Positions 35,753 through 44,960 of a stretch of DNA of 64,000 bases are shown here, one piece after another. The notes under the pieces are model-generated. The model searched no databases. It was given only the letters and a program-made list of their open reading frames with translations, and was not told the origin of the DNA. Source of the stretch: Nocardia suismassiliense (GTDB lineage Bacteria > Actinomycetota > Actinomycetes > Mycobacteriales > Mycobacteriaceae); NCBI RefSeq assembly GCF_900269665.1, contig NZ_LT985361.1, positions 2,313,379-2,377,378 of the forward strand. The letters are read 5' to 3'. Numbering within the stretch: the stretch's first letter is position 1; every line of letters starts with the position of its first letter. The position numbers and the translations under genes are program-made.

Positions 35753-36041
35753 GTGTGCCGCTCACGGGTCTTGCTGAGGTCCGTGTGCTGCGGGATCGCG
35801 CTCGGGTCAGTGTGGTTCGGGATTTGATCGCGCTCGGGTCAGTGTGGTGGGGGATCTGGTCGCAGTAGGTCAGTGGGGCTGCGGGATTTGGTCGCGGTGA
35901 GTCGATGTGCTGGGGATCTGGTCGCAATGAGTCAGTTTGCTGGGGAAACCTGGCCTTGGTGAGGCCAGCATGCTGGGGAACCCGACCTCGTTGATGTCAG
36001 CGGGCTGCGGGATCTGGGTCGCTGGGTCAGCGTGCTGCGGG
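35753..36041. repeat. Degenerate tandem array of about 31-bp units
   Basis: Nine to ten units of 27-33 bases can be lined up on GTGTGCTGCGGGATCTGG followed by TCGCnnTGAGTCA. Units start near 35753, 35783, 35810, 35842, 35873, 35905, 35935, 35968, 36000 and 36030. Adjacent copies differ by substitutions and short indels, so the array is old. It fills most of the 404 bases between degV and the minus-strand gene at 36027, whose stop codon (TCA at 36027-36029) lies in the last full unit. The first part of the gap, 35623-35752, holds nothing I recognise beyond a loose CCGCCG/CGGCGG stem. Confidence 0.75.
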
Positions 36042-36809
36042 CGCGGATTGGCGGAGGGTGTGGGCGCCGGCGCGGACGGCCGACCAGTCCGTGTCGGGTC
36101 TGCGGTCGAGGGCTCGGGAGAGCCGTCGCGCTCGGTCGTGTTGTTCGTAGGCCAACTGGGCTGAGTCGATCTCGATACCTGGTGGCGGGCCGGAGCTTTC
36201 GAATTCGCGCAGGCGTGCTGCCATCGCGGCGAGCAGGTCGCGATCGAATTCGATGACGGCCGTGCGGAATTCGTCGGTCGGGACGCTGACCCGGCCGGTC
36301 GGCGGTCCGGTGAACTCGATTTCGCTCTCCGGATCCGCCGGGTAATGCCAGGCGACGGTGACGGTGTCGGCGCTGCCGTCGACGGTTCGCCACCAGCGTA
36401 GGTGCGGGCCGAACCACAGGTAACCGGTGTCGAGCGTGCGGTCGCCGTACCAGGTCGACGCGGCGTCGACCTCAGGGGTATCCGCCCAGGACCAGTCCGT
36501 GGCTTCGGCGGCGATGAAGTCGACCAGGTCGTTCGGTACCGGCTCCAGTGCGTTCGGGAGCAGTGTGAGGACGTCCTCCCACAGCCGGGCCACGTAGTAC
36601 TCGACGTAGCAGTCGTGCGGAGTCTTGTGTCGTCCGGATTGGGTGCGCAGTAACTCGGTCGTGCGGTCGGAGAAGCGGAGTAGGTGGTGGTCGCCGAGGT
36701 CGATGTAGTACCAGCCTTCGGTGAGCGCGAACCAGTGCAGAGTCCGGGACCGATCTCCGCACGGCCCGACTCGGTCCCACGGCGCCAAGCCGAAACGGAA
36801 TCGGATCAC
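36027..36809 (-). CDS. DUF5984-like protein
   Basis: This 260-residue protein begins MIRFRFGLAPWDRVGPCGD followed by LHWFALTEGWYYIDLGDHHL, a start I associate with the DUF5984 family of actinobacteria. It is rich in Trp and acidic residues and has no catalytic motif or membrane segment that I recognise. Its stop codon lies inside the tandem repeat array, so the array may have changed its C-terminal end (QSAPAAR). It converges with degV. Function unknown. Confidence 0.65.
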   Translation of the reverse strand: MIRFRFGLAPWDRVGPCGDRSRTLHWFALTEGWYYIDLGDHHLLRFSDRTTELLRTQSGRHKTPHDCYVEYYVARLWEDVLTLLPNALEPVPNDLVDFIAAEATDWSWADTPEVDAASTWYGDRTLDTGYLWFGPHLRWWRTVDGSADTVTVAWHYPADPESEIEFTGPPTGRVSVPTDEFRTAVIEFDRDLLAAMAARLREFESSGPPPGIEIDSAQLAYEQHDRARRLSRALDRRPDTDWSAVRAGAHTLRQSAPAAR

Positions 36810-36959
36810 GGGCCAAGTTTTGCACTTCGCACAGCGCCACGCCCGACCGATCTACCTGCCGTCGGCGAGTTGTGCACACCCCGGCAGTTGTCAACAGAGC
36901 GGGCGAATTACCTGGTCGGCCACGATCTTTCGGTGCCACCCGGAACTACCGTCGCCCTC

Positions 36960-38030
36960 ATGCCACGACAGGACGAACGCGAACGGATCCGGCGCCGGAT
37001 GAGCGCACTGACCTGCCGCGTCGGCGCCAGCCGGACGGGAATCGCGGGCGCGGCCGAGGCCGCGCAACCCCTCGGCGGTCGCCGCGCGCAGTTGGTGAGT
37101 GCGCTGCCGACGGCGCCCCGGATGTCGGGTGGACTCGGCGAATCGGCGCATGACCGCTCGCACGATGGCATCGCGCGTCCCGGACGATGGGATCTGGCAG
37201 AGCTGCCGTCCGATGACGATGAGGGCGATGGTGAGGTGCGTTCGCCGGGATGGCTGGACGAACCCGTCACCGCCGGATGGCGGGATCGCATTGTGCCGGA
37301 GCGCTTTCGGGGCATGCGGCTGGATCCGGGACGCCGGGGCATGTGCACGCTGCTGCTGGTCGGCGTGGTGGCGATGGCGATAGCCGCCGTGGTGATATTT
37401 CGCGAACGGCCCGTGGCCCGGCCCGTGCCACCGGTGCCCGCGGTGCGGACGACCGCGGACCCCGCCGTCGCGCGCTTGTCGGGTGCGGTGCCGCGGAGTG
37501 CGGCCGCCGCGCCCGGTGCCGCACCGGCGCCCGCCGAACCAGGGTCGGCAGAGGCCGAATTGGTAGTCAGCGTCATCGGTTTGGTGCAGCGCACCGGTTT
37601 GGTGCGCCTGCCCGCCGGTTCCCGGGTCGCCGATGCCCTCGCCGCGGCAGGTGGTGCACGAGACGGCGCCGACCTCGCCGGACTCAACCTGGCCCAGCGA
37701 CTGCTCGACGGCGACCAGGTACTCGTCGGCCCGCCCGGCCCGAATCCCGGCCCGCCGCAACTCGGCAGCGCGACCATCAACTCGGGTGCCCGCCCTTCGG
37801 CCGCCCCGTCCGGATCCGCGCAGCCATCCACACCATCGGGCCGGGTAGACCTCAACACCGCGACAGAATCCGAACTCGACGCACTGCCCGGCATCGGCCC
37901 GGTCACCGCCAAAGCCATCGTCACCTGGCGCACCACCCATGGACGCTTCACCGACGTCGCCCAGCTCGGCCAGGTCGACGGCATCGGTCCCGCGCGCCTG
38001 TCCCGGCTGCGCGAGCTGGTGAAGGTATGA
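36960..38030 (+). CDS. comEA: ComEA competence protein (DNA receptor)
   Basis: This 356-residue protein binds double-stranded DNA at the cell surface for uptake. It has a cytosolic N-terminus (about 125 residues), one membrane helix (128-147), a Pro/Ala-rich stretch, a SLBB-type domain (201-256) and a C-terminal helix-hairpin-helix pair (RVDLNTATESELDALPGIGP onward, 295-356) that contacts DNA. ATG 36960 is used; ATG 36999 is an alternative. Its stop overlaps the comEC start (ATGA). The long cytosolic N-terminus is more than in Bacillus ComEA. Confidence 0.9.
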   Translation: MPRQDERERIRRRMSALTCRVGASRTGIAGAAEAAQPLGGRRAQLVSALPTAPRMSGGLGESAHDRSHDGIARPGRWDLAELPSDDDEGDGEVRSPGWLDEPVTAGWRDRIVPERFRGMRLDPGRRGMCTLLLVGVVAMAIAAVVIFRERPVARPVPPVPAVRTTADPAVARLSGAVPRSAAAAPGAAPAPAEPGSAEAELVVSVIGLVQRTGLVRLPAGSRVADALAAAGGARDGADLAGLNLAQRLLDGDQVLVGPPGPNPGPPQLGSATINSGARPSAAPSGSAQPSTPSGRVDLNTATESELDALPGIGPVTAKAIVTWRTTHGRFTDVAQLGQVDGIGPARLSRLRELVKV

Positions 38031-40552
38031 GCGCGGTGCACCGGAGTGAGCGGCAGGTGCCCGGCGGACGCGGGCAGGACGCAGAACAGGATGACGCCGA
38101 TGGCGAAGCGCAGGTGCTCGATGCTCGGCTGTTGCCCGCGGCGTTGTGTTGTTGGGGGGCAACGATTGTGGCGGTGACGGCCGGGTGGGTGGCCGGGCTG
38201 TGGCTGGCGGTGGCGTTGGTCGCGCTGGCGATCGGGCTGTGGGTGCTGCTGCTGTCGGCGATGGCGCATCCGGGGGAGCGGCACCGGTCCGTTGCGGTGG
38301 TGGCGTTGGCCGCGGTGCTACTGGCGGGCGGGTTCGCGGTGGCCGCGGCGTGGCGGGAACATCGGGTGGCCACGCATCCACTGCGGGCCGTGGCGGGGGT
38401 TTCGCTGCGGATGGTGGTGACGCCCAGCGACGATCCGAAGCCGGTGCGCGGCAGTTCGTTCGGGGGCAGCCGATGGGTTGTGCGGGCAAGTCTGGACGAG
38501 TATCGGCTCGGCGCAACGACAGTGCGAGCCGGTGGCGCGGTGGTGGTGCTGGCGTCGGGCGAGGTGTGGGCGGAGCTGCTGCCCGGACAGGCCGTCGAGT
38601 TCCAGGCGCGAGTCGATCGGCCACGCGGTCGTGATCTCACGGTGGCGACGCTGGTGGCTCAGGGGCCACCGCAGGTTGTCGGCGCTTTGCCGTGGTGGCA
38701 ACGCGTAGCCCATTCGATCCGCACGGATTTCGCGACCGCGGCAGCTCGGGCGTTGCCCGCGGAGCCAGCCGGGTTGTTACCCGCGCTGGTCGATGGAGAC
38801 ACTTCCGCACTGCCCGACGAGCTTCGTGAAGAGTTCGATGTCGCAGGTTTGGGTCATTTATGTGTGGTCAGCGGTGCCAATTTCACCATCCTGCTCGGCG
38901 CGGTACTGCTGGTAGTGCGGGTGCTGACCCTCGGTCCGCGCACCGGTGCGCTGGTCGCGGGCGCGGCGCTGGTGCTGTTCGTGATCATCGCGCGGCCCGA
39001 TCCGAGTGTGCTGCGCGCCGGGGCGATGGGCGCGATCACCCTGCTGGCCTTGGTAACCGGGCGTCGAAAGCAGGCGCTACCTGCGCTGTGCGCGGCGGTA
39101 ATCGGGCTGCTTGCCGTGTGGCCGGCGCTCGCGGTTTCCGTCGGCTTCGCCTTGTCGGTGTGCGCGACCGCCGGATTGATCCTGCTGGCACCGAGTTGGG
39201 CCGACTGGCTGTGCGCGCGGGGTTGGCGGCGCATCCCTGCCGAGATCGTCGCGGTGGCGGCGGGTGCTTTCGTCGTCACCACGCCGCTCATGGTCGCACT
39301 GGACGGGCAGCTCAGCTTGGTCGCGATTCTCGCGAATGTGCTGGTAGCGCCGGTCATTGCGCCGATAACGATCATCGGGGCGCTCGGCGCGGTGCTGTCC
39401 TGCCTCTGGTCGCCGCTTGCCGAACTTGTGCTGCATTGTGCTGCCCCGCCGATGTGGTGGCTGCTGTTCGTCGCCGAACGCGCGGCCGACGTGCCCGGCG
39501 CCTCCATCGGGGTGCCAGGTGGAGTGTTCGGCGGAATCGCCGCCCTCATAGCTGTCGCCGCGGTCGTCATCGCGTTGCGATTCGCCGCCATCCGCAGGGT
39601 GCTCCTGACCGTGGCGTTCGGCGTGGCAGTGGTGCTGATCCCGGTGCGGATCTGGCATCCCGGCTGGCCACCGTCGGGCTGGGTGCTGGCTGCCTGCGAT
39701 GTCGGTCAAGGTGATGGGCTCGCACTGTCGCTCGGTGACGGCATCGCGGTGGTCATCGATGTCGGGCCGGAGCCACGGCCGATCCGAAACTGTTTGGACC
39801 GCTTACATATATCGCGAATCCCGCTACTCGTGCTGACGCATCCCCACGCCGACCACATCGGCGGCATCAACGGCGCGCTGGACGGACGTACCGTGGCCGC
39901 CGTGGCGGTGGGGGCGCATGAGCTCGATGCGGTGCAACCGGGTACCCGCGGTGCGTCGACCACCGGAGATGCTCGGCCGGCGTCAGCTGATCGCCAGTCA
40001 CCGCCGAGCAAAGCGGCGCAGCGGAGAGGACACGGCGAAGGGCTTGCACACGTAGTAGGTGTTGCCGAGGACGCGGAGATCCCGATCATGGAGTTGTCGG
40101 CCGGACAGCTATTTCGTTTCGGCACAGTCGAATTAGAGGTCCTCGCCCCCGCGGTGGATGGACTACGACCAACCCCCGGCGCCGAAGCCGAAGAAGCCAA
40201 CGACCGCTCGATCGTCCTAGCGGCAACCACCCCAGCGGGACGAATCCTGCTCACCGGAGACATCGAAGCGCCCGCGCAACGTGCACTACTGCAAACCGGT
40301 ATCTCACTACAGGCAGACATCTTGAAGCTCCCACACCACGGATCCCGAACCACCACAAAGGAATTCCTCGCCGCAGTACGACCGCGGCTGACCGTGATCA
40401 GCGTCGGCACCGAGAACACCTTCGGACATCCGAACCCCGGAATCCTCACGGAGCTATCCGCACTAGGCACAAATGTGGTGCGTACAGACCAGCGAGGAGA
40501 CGTGCTGATCCTGGGTGGACGGCGGGAGCTGCGGATGGTGACCTCGCGATGA
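38027..40552 (+). CDS. comEC: ComEC DNA channel protein
   Basis: This 841-residue membrane protein forms the channel that brings single-stranded DNA into the cytoplasm. It has N-terminal membrane helices and a polar domain, the Competence domain with HLCVVSGANFTILLGAVLL and many helices, and a C-terminal metallo-beta-lactamase-like domain with LTHPHADHIGGINGAL and HHGSRTTTKEFL. The HPHADH zinc-type motif is intact. A Ser/Arg/Glu-rich insert near residues 640-680 of the C-terminal domain is probably a flexible loop. It overlaps comEA by four bases. Confidence 0.9.
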   Translation: MSAVHRSERQVPGGRGQDAEQDDADGEAQVLDARLLPAALCCWGATIVAVTAGWVAGLWLAVALVALAIGLWVLLLSAMAHPGERHRSVAVVALAAVLLAGGFAVAAAWREHRVATHPLRAVAGVSLRMVVTPSDDPKPVRGSSFGGSRWVVRASLDEYRLGATTVRAGGAVVVLASGEVWAELLPGQAVEFQARVDRPRGRDLTVATLVAQGPPQVVGALPWWQRVAHSIRTDFATAAARALPAEPAGLLPALVDGDTSALPDELREEFDVAGLGHLCVVSGANFTILLGAVLLVVRVLTLGPRTGALVAGAALVLFVIIARPDPSVLRAGAMGAITLLALVTGRRKQALPALCAAVIGLLAVWPALAVSVGFALSVCATAGLILLAPSWADWLCARGWRRIPAEIVAVAAGAFVVTTPLMVALDGQLSLVAILANVLVAPVIAPITIIGALGAVLSCLWSPLAELVLHCAAPPMWWLLFVAERAADVPGASIGVPGGVFGGIAALIAVAAVVIALRFAAIRRVLLTVAFGVAVVLIPVRIWHPGWPPSGWVLAACDVGQGDGLALSLGDGIAVVIDVGPEPRPIRNCLDRLHISRIPLLVLTHPHADHIGGINGALDGRTVAAVAVGAHELDAVQPGTRGASTTGDARPASADRQSPPSKAAQRRGHGEGLAHVVGVAEDAEIPIMELSAGQLFRFGTVELEVLAPAVDGLRPTPGAEAEEANDRSIVLAATTPAGRILLTGDIEAPAQRALLQTGISLQADILKLPHHGSRTTTKEFLAAVRPRLTVISVGTENTFGHPNPGILTELSALGTNVVRTDQRGDVLILGGRRELRMVTSR

Positions 40553-40614
40553 GTTTCCTGTGCCGCAAGGCAAATTGGCACACGCCAGGTGTGGGCATCA
40601 ATAGATTAGGAAGC

Positions 40615-40878
40615 GTGACAAAACCCGTGAACATGCGGCTACCTGCCGATCTGCTCGCGGCGGCGGAGCTGGCCGCCGAGGACGACGGCGTCACCTTGGC
40701 GGTGTTCGTCACCCGGGCGATCGAGGAGAAACTGCTGCGTAGCGAGTTCGATCGGCACGCTCGAATGGTGGACGCAGCCGCCGCGGCGGCTCCCAGTCGT
40801 CTTCTTCGAAGGTCCCGCGCGATCCGCGACGGCCTCGCCACCTGGAAAGCAGCGCAGCGCTTCGACGGGTCGCCGTGA
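40615..40878 (+). CDS. Small RHH-like protein
   Basis: This 87-residue protein has a ribbon-helix-helix-like pattern: VTKPVNMRLPADLLAAAELA, then TLAVFVTRAIEEKLL, which would form a small DNA-binding dimer, followed by a basic Ala-rich tail. GTG 40615 follows AGGAAG and a TAGATT -10-like box, and gives a compact domain. ATG 40549, which overlaps the comEC stop, would add 22 residues of unlikely sequence. No toxin gene follows, so it is not clearly an antitoxin. The gap 40879-41026 holds the holA promoter. Confidence 0.6.
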   Translation: MTKPVNMRLPADLLAAAELAAEDDGVTLAVFVTRAIEEKLLRSEFDRHARMVDAAAAAAPSRLLRRSRAIRDGLATWKAAQRFDGSP

Positions 40879-41026
40879 CGAGAACACGCGGAACCTGCGG
40901 GGTGGGGGTGTCGGTGGGGGACCGTAGGATCGCTGCCGTGACCGAGCGCAGCGAGCGTCAGCGAGAGGACCATCGAACCGGCGCGCGTATGCGTGTGGCG
41001 GAGGCGAGCGTCGGCGAGGTGATGTC

Positions 41027-41995
41027 ATGACCGAGCGTCCTGCGCTGCACCTGATGTTGGGGGACGAGGAGTTGCTGGTCGAGCGGGCGGTGGCGGAGGT
41101 GACCGCGCAGGTGCGTGCGCTCGCGCCGGATGCCGATGCGGTGCCGGTCGATCGGATGCGGGCGGGTGACGCCAGCACGGCCGAACTGGCGGAGCTGTTG
41201 AGTCCGTCGCTGTTCGCCGAGGACCGAGTGATCATCCTGGAGTCGGCGGCCGAGGCGGGCAAAGACGCGGTCGCGGTGATCACCGCTGCGGCCGGTGATC
41301 CGCCCGAGGGCGTGGTGCTGGTGGTACTGCATTCGGGTGGTGGACGGGCCAAGGCCTTGGTGCCCGCGCTGCAGAAAGCCGGTGCGGTGGTGCACGACTG
41401 CGCCAAGGTGACCAAGGCGGCCGAACGCGTGGAGTTCGTGCGCGGCGAATTCCGCAACGCCGGAGTACGTGTCGCGGGCGACGTGGTGCAGGCGATGCTG
41501 GAGTCCGTCGGATCCGAACTGCGCGAGCTCGCCGCGGCCTGTTCGCAGCTGGTCTCCGATACCGGCGGCAAGATCGATGTCGCCGCCGTGCACCGTTATT
41601 ACTCAGGCAGGGCGGAGGTGTCCGGTTTCGACGTGGCCGAGCTCGCCGTCGCCGGCGACCGCCCCGGCGCGATGGAGGCGCTGCGTTGGGCCAACGACCG
41701 CGGCGTCCCCCATGTCCTGCTCGCCGACGCCCTGGCCGACTCCGTACACACCATCGCCCGCGTCGGTTCCGCAGGGCGCGGCGACCCGTTCAAACTCGCC
41801 CAGCAACTGGGCATGCCACCCTGGAAAGTCAAGAAGGCCCAAGCACAGGCCCGAAACTGGAACCCCACCACCATCGGCTCCGCCCTCCAGGTGGTCGCGG
41901 CCCTGAACGCCGACGTCAAGGGCGGCGCTGCGGACGCCAACTACGCCCTCGAACACGCCCTCACCCAAATCCTGGATCTGCACGCCGCAGGCTGA
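41027..41995 (+). CDS. holA: DNA polymerase III delta subunit
   Basis: This 322-residue protein is the delta subunit of the clamp loader, which opens the beta sliding clamp. It begins [20 protein letters not shown], the usual HolA start, followed by [18 protein letters not shown] and the C-terminal collar helices ([15 protein letters not shown]). As expected for delta, no Walker A is present. In mycobacteria it converges directly with rpsT; here 5.5 kb separate them. Confidence 0.9.
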   Translation: MTERPALHLMLGDEELLVERAVAEVTAQVRALAPDADAVPVDRMRAGDASTAELAELLSPSLFAEDRVIILESAAEAGKDAVAVITAAAGDPPEGVVLVVLHSGGGRAKALVPALQKAGAVVHDCAKVTKAAERVEFVRGEFRNAGVRVAGDVVQAMLESVGSELRELAAACSQLVSDTGGKIDVAAVHRYYSGRAEVSGFDVAELAVAGDRPGAMEALRWANDRGVPHVLLADALADSVHTIARVGSAGRGDPFKLAQQLGMPPWKVKKAQAQARNWNPTTIGSALQVVAALNADVKGGAADANYALEHALTQILDLHAAG

Positions 41996-41999
41996 TCCA

Positions 42000-42155
42000 C
42001 GAGCTGCCACCGTCGCTGGCCTCGGCCTCGCCGAACGCGCCGACGAGGACGTCTTCGACGACATGCTGCTGCACGTCGACGGCTGGCTGTGCGAGATCAA
42101 GGAAGTGCAGGTCCGCGACGCCGCACATCCTCGGTCCGCTGGCCGTCGAGTAGGG
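42000..42155 (+). pseudogene. Possible gene remnant after holA
   Basis: The 443 bases between holA and the LCP gene contain no complete gene. One frame over about 42000-42155 reads like coding sequence without a start: ATVAGLGLAERADEDVFDDM, then HVDGWLCEIKEVQVRD. It has no suitable upstream start and after about residue 50 loses coding character. It may be the truncated end of a small protein. From 42160 to 42438 I see only the promoter region of the LCP gene. Confidence 0.3.
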
Positions 42156-42438
42156 GAGTTCGCGAGCAGGTCGGCCGAGAAAATCGAGATGCTGGATGTG
42201 TGCTGTGGCACATGTGGCCGAGAACTCAATCAGTCGGATCGGGAGAGCTGCCGAGCGAAAGACGGCAGCCATCCGGGCCCGGCTGTAATCTCAGATCGCA
42301 ACGTCAGATGAGGTTTGTCCGGTCCCGGATCGGCACCACCGAGGCGGCTTCGAGTCCACCTGCGACGTTCTGGCCAGCGGTTTCGCCAAGAATCGAGCCA
42401 ATTGTCGGCTAATCGTTCGTGTCAAACTGGAATCGGTT

Positions 42439-43728
42439 ATGGACGAACGAACAGCACCGGTCTTTCCGGTCGAGGATTCCCGGCGGGGCCGCCTACGGCG
42501 CGGTCGGCCGCAGGGTGGCGCGCATCGTCGTCCGGAGCGCCGAGTGGGGCGAACCGCGCTGAAGGTACTGGCCGGTGGTGTGTCGATGGCGGTGCTCGCG
42601 GGCACCGCGGTCGGATGGGCGACCGAGGGGCGGTTCGACCGAGGGTTCACCAGGTCGGCGGCATTGGGTGTGGATGCACCGAGGTCGCTGGCCGGTGATA
42701 CCAACGTGCTGCTGATCGGCCTGGACACTCGCAAGGATCAGGCCGGGAACGACCTGCCGAAAGAGATCCTGGACCAGCTGCACGCAGGCGACGGCGAAGA
42801 GGGCGGGTACAACGCGAACACGCTGATCCTGGTGCACATCCCCGCCGACATGAAAAAGATTGTGGCCGTGTCGATTCCGCGTGACGACTACGTCAAGGTC
42901 GCCGGCATCCCCGGCTACACCAACGTGAAGATCAAGGAAGCCTACGGTCTGAAGAAGGCGGCTGTGCAGGATGAACTGATCAGTCAGGGCGTGACCGACA
43001 GCAAGGCACTCGAGCGTGCGGGGCGCGAGGCGGGGCGAGCCTCGATCGTGCAGGCAGTGCGCGACCTGACCGGCGTGCCGATCGATCGATTCGGCGAGGT
43101 CACCCTGGCAGGTTTCTACGACTTGGCCAAGGCGTTGGGCGGAGTCGATGTCTGCCTCAACAAACCGGTGAATGACAGCTACTACTCCGGCGCCGATTTC
43201 CCCGCCGGCAGGCAGCGACTAGATCCGGCGCAATCGCTGGCGTTCGTCCGGCAGCGGCACGGCCTGGAGAACGGCGACCTCGATCGAACCCACCGCCAGC
43301 AGGCCTTCCTCACCTCGGTGGCCCTCGATCTGCGCAAGGCCGGCACCTTCACCGATGTCGGCAAGCTGTCCGCACTGATGGACGTCGCCCACCGCAATAT
43401 CGTGCTGTCCGACGGCTGGAACATCACCGACTTCCTGCGCACCCTCGGTTCATCCGAGAGCCCGGCCGTCGAATTCCGTACCCTGCCCGTGCTGCGCTAC
43501 GACACCATCGACGGTCAGGACGTCAACATCATCGACCCGGCGGCCATCCGCCGCGAGGTCCGCGCCGCGTTCGGCGATTCGGACCCCAGCGTCGCGCTGT
43601 TCAAATCGACACGCCCGCCGACGCTGCCGACCACCGACCCGCTCGCCGGAACCGCAACGCCCACACCGGATGTCGGTGCACCGGTCGCTACCACCATCAC
43701 CGGCGACACCATCCCCTGCGTCAACTGA
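42439..43728 (+). CDS. LytR-CpsA-Psr (LCP) family protein
   Basis: This 429-residue protein attaches polymers such as arabinogalactan to peptidoglycan. It has a cytosolic basic N-terminus, one membrane helix (about 40-60) and the LCP domain outside: NVLLIGLDTRKD, VAVSIPRDDYVKV (Arg contact for the lipid phosphate), DRFGEVTLAGFYDLAKALGG and FVRQRHGLENGDLDRTHRQQ (conserved Arg residues). A Thr/Pro-rich tail ends with one Cys. First gene of the insertion between holA and rpsT. Confidence 0.9.
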   Translation: MDERTAPVFPVEDSRRGRLRRGRPQGGAHRRPERRVGRTALKVLAGGVSMAVLAGTAVGWATEGRFDRGFTRSAALGVDAPRSLAGDTNVLLIGLDTRKDQAGNDLPKEILDQLHAGDGEEGGYNANTLILVHIPADMKKIVAVSIPRDDYVKVAGIPGYTNVKIKEAYGLKKAAVQDELISQGVTDSKALERAGREAGRASIVQAVRDLTGVPIDRFGEVTLAGFYDLAKALGGVDVCLNKPVNDSYYSGADFPAGRQRLDPAQSLAFVRQRHGLENGDLDRTHRQQAFLTSVALDLRKAGTFTDVGKLSALMDVAHRNIVLSDGWNITDFLRTLGSSESPAVEFRTLPVLRYDTIDGQDVNIIDPAAIRREVRAAFGDSDPSVALFKSTRPPTLPTTDPLAGTATPTPDVGAPVATTITGDTIPCVN

Positions 43729-43831
43729 GTGAGCTGCACCGGCTTGCCCGAAGCCATCCGCTACGGTCTATGTCGGCCGGTGTGCCGAAATAGCCTGTGC
43801 GGCAAGAGCAATGTAACAACGGTGCCGACCC

Positions 43832-44464
43832 TCACATAGCGGCAGTAACTCGCTCGACCCCCGGCCCGGTCAACGCCGCAAGCCCCGCCTTCCGCCCCGT
43901 GGCGACAAGCAGCAGGTCACTGATCGGCCCCCGGATCTCCTCGGGCCCATCGCCACCCGCCCATTCCACGTCGGTGGCAACCAGCCGAATCCCACGCAAC
44001 CGCTTGCGCGAACCGTAGAAAATATTGTTCCGCACATGTTCGAGCGCCGCGCACGCCTGCTCGAGGGGCATCTCCCGCACCCGGCCGAGCGGCCGCGCGA
44101 CGTCCTGCCCGTGAATCATCATGTCCACCAACGGATCTATCGGACTCGCCCCGGGCGCCCGGTGCGTCGATCCGGCCGACTCACGCACCTGTGCGATCAA
44201 CTCGGCGGGCGTGAACCGAGCAGCGCGATCGCGAGCCAGCTTGTCGGTCATCCCATCCCAATCGCCACGGGCCTTGATGACCCCCACCAGCGTTTCCCGC
44301 AGACTGACCTTGCTGGACAGCGAGACGTGGGCCAGCACTTGATGCGCGTTCCAGCCGGCACACAGTGATTCCACTTGCCATTCGTGTTCGTCGAGGCCGT
44401 CGAAGAAGTCGGCCAGCGAGAGCCTTTCGGCCGTTACCCACGCCTGGATCTGATCTCGGTCCAC
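43832..44464 (-). CDS. Mycothiol-dependent maleylpyruvate-isomerase-like (DinB-fold) protein
   Basis: This 210-residue protein matches the TIGR03083 type: ERLSLADFFDGLDEHEWQVE, SLCAGWNAHQVLAHVSLSSK with His ligands, and DPLVDMMIHGQDVARPLGR with a third His. Such DinB/maleylpyruvate-isomerase-like proteins bind a metal and probably mycothiol. GTG 44464 is chosen because GGAGG lies five bases before it. The substrate is not known. The gene is about 80 bases downstream of the DUF2798 gene. Confidence 0.75.
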   Translation of the reverse strand: MDRDQIQAWVTAERLSLADFFDGLDEHEWQVESLCAGWNAHQVLAHVSLSSKVSLRETLVGVIKARGDWDGMTDKLARDRAARFTPAELIAQVRESAGSTHRAPGASPIDPLVDMMIHGQDVARPLGRVREMPLEQACAALEHVRNNIFYGSRKRLRGIRLVATDVEWAGGDGPEEIRGPISDLLLVATGRKAGLAALTGPGVERVTAAM

Positions 44465-44544
44465 TGTGTCCTCCGGGTTCGGTGTCGTCACCGTTACTGA
44501 CGACCCGAACCGCGGAATTTCATCGCACTGCCGGAAAGTGCGCG

Positions 44545-44796
44545 TCAGGCCTGCTGCGGAGGTTGGACCAGGGCGGCCGTGACTTTGCGGACGAGCGGCA
44601 GCACGAGCAGCAACGTCGGAAAGGCGATGGGCCAGGACACCGCCCAGGACCGCAACCAGACGCCGACCGCCAGGCCGTCGCTCATCAGCGTGCTGATCAG
44701 GGACACGATGCAGGTCATGAGAATGGACAGCAGCATCGGCAGAATCACTGCGGAATACCGGGCGGGCAGCTTGCCGAAAGTGTTGCGAGAGTTCAT
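44545..44796 (-). CDS. DUF2798-type small membrane protein
   Basis: This 83-residue protein has two membrane helices, about 17-37 and 50-70 (LLSILMTCIVSLISTLM and SWPIAFPTLLLVLPLV), and the family pattern of DUF2798 with LRSWAVSWPIAFPTLL. Function unknown. It is in the same direction as the TIGR03083-type gene. The gap 44797-44960 holds nothing recognisable beyond its promoter. Confidence 0.75.
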   Translation of the reverse strand: MNSRNTFGKLPARYSAVILPMLLSILMTCIVSLISTLMSDGLAVGVWLRSWAVSWPIAFPTLLLVLPLVRKVTAALVQPPQQA

Positions 44797-44960
44797 CGTC
44801 GCTCCGTAAGTGTTCGTCAGGCAACGGCACCGCCGGATCGGCGGGGCCGGTGCGTTGGTTGACGTGAACGCTTACGGCGACAGGATGTCGCGGCGCCGAG
44901 CATAGGACAGCCGCACGCGGCGGCGCAAGCCGTGCCCGCACCGCCGCGTGCACCGATTGC

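Noticed and set aside
35753..36041. CRISPR array
   Set aside because: The units are contiguous, of variable length and diverged, without unique spacers; no cas genes are near.
43737..43783. CACCGGC/GCCGGTG inverted repeat after the LCP gene
   Set aside because: The arms are 7 bp with a loop of more than 30 bases, too weak to call a terminator or operator.
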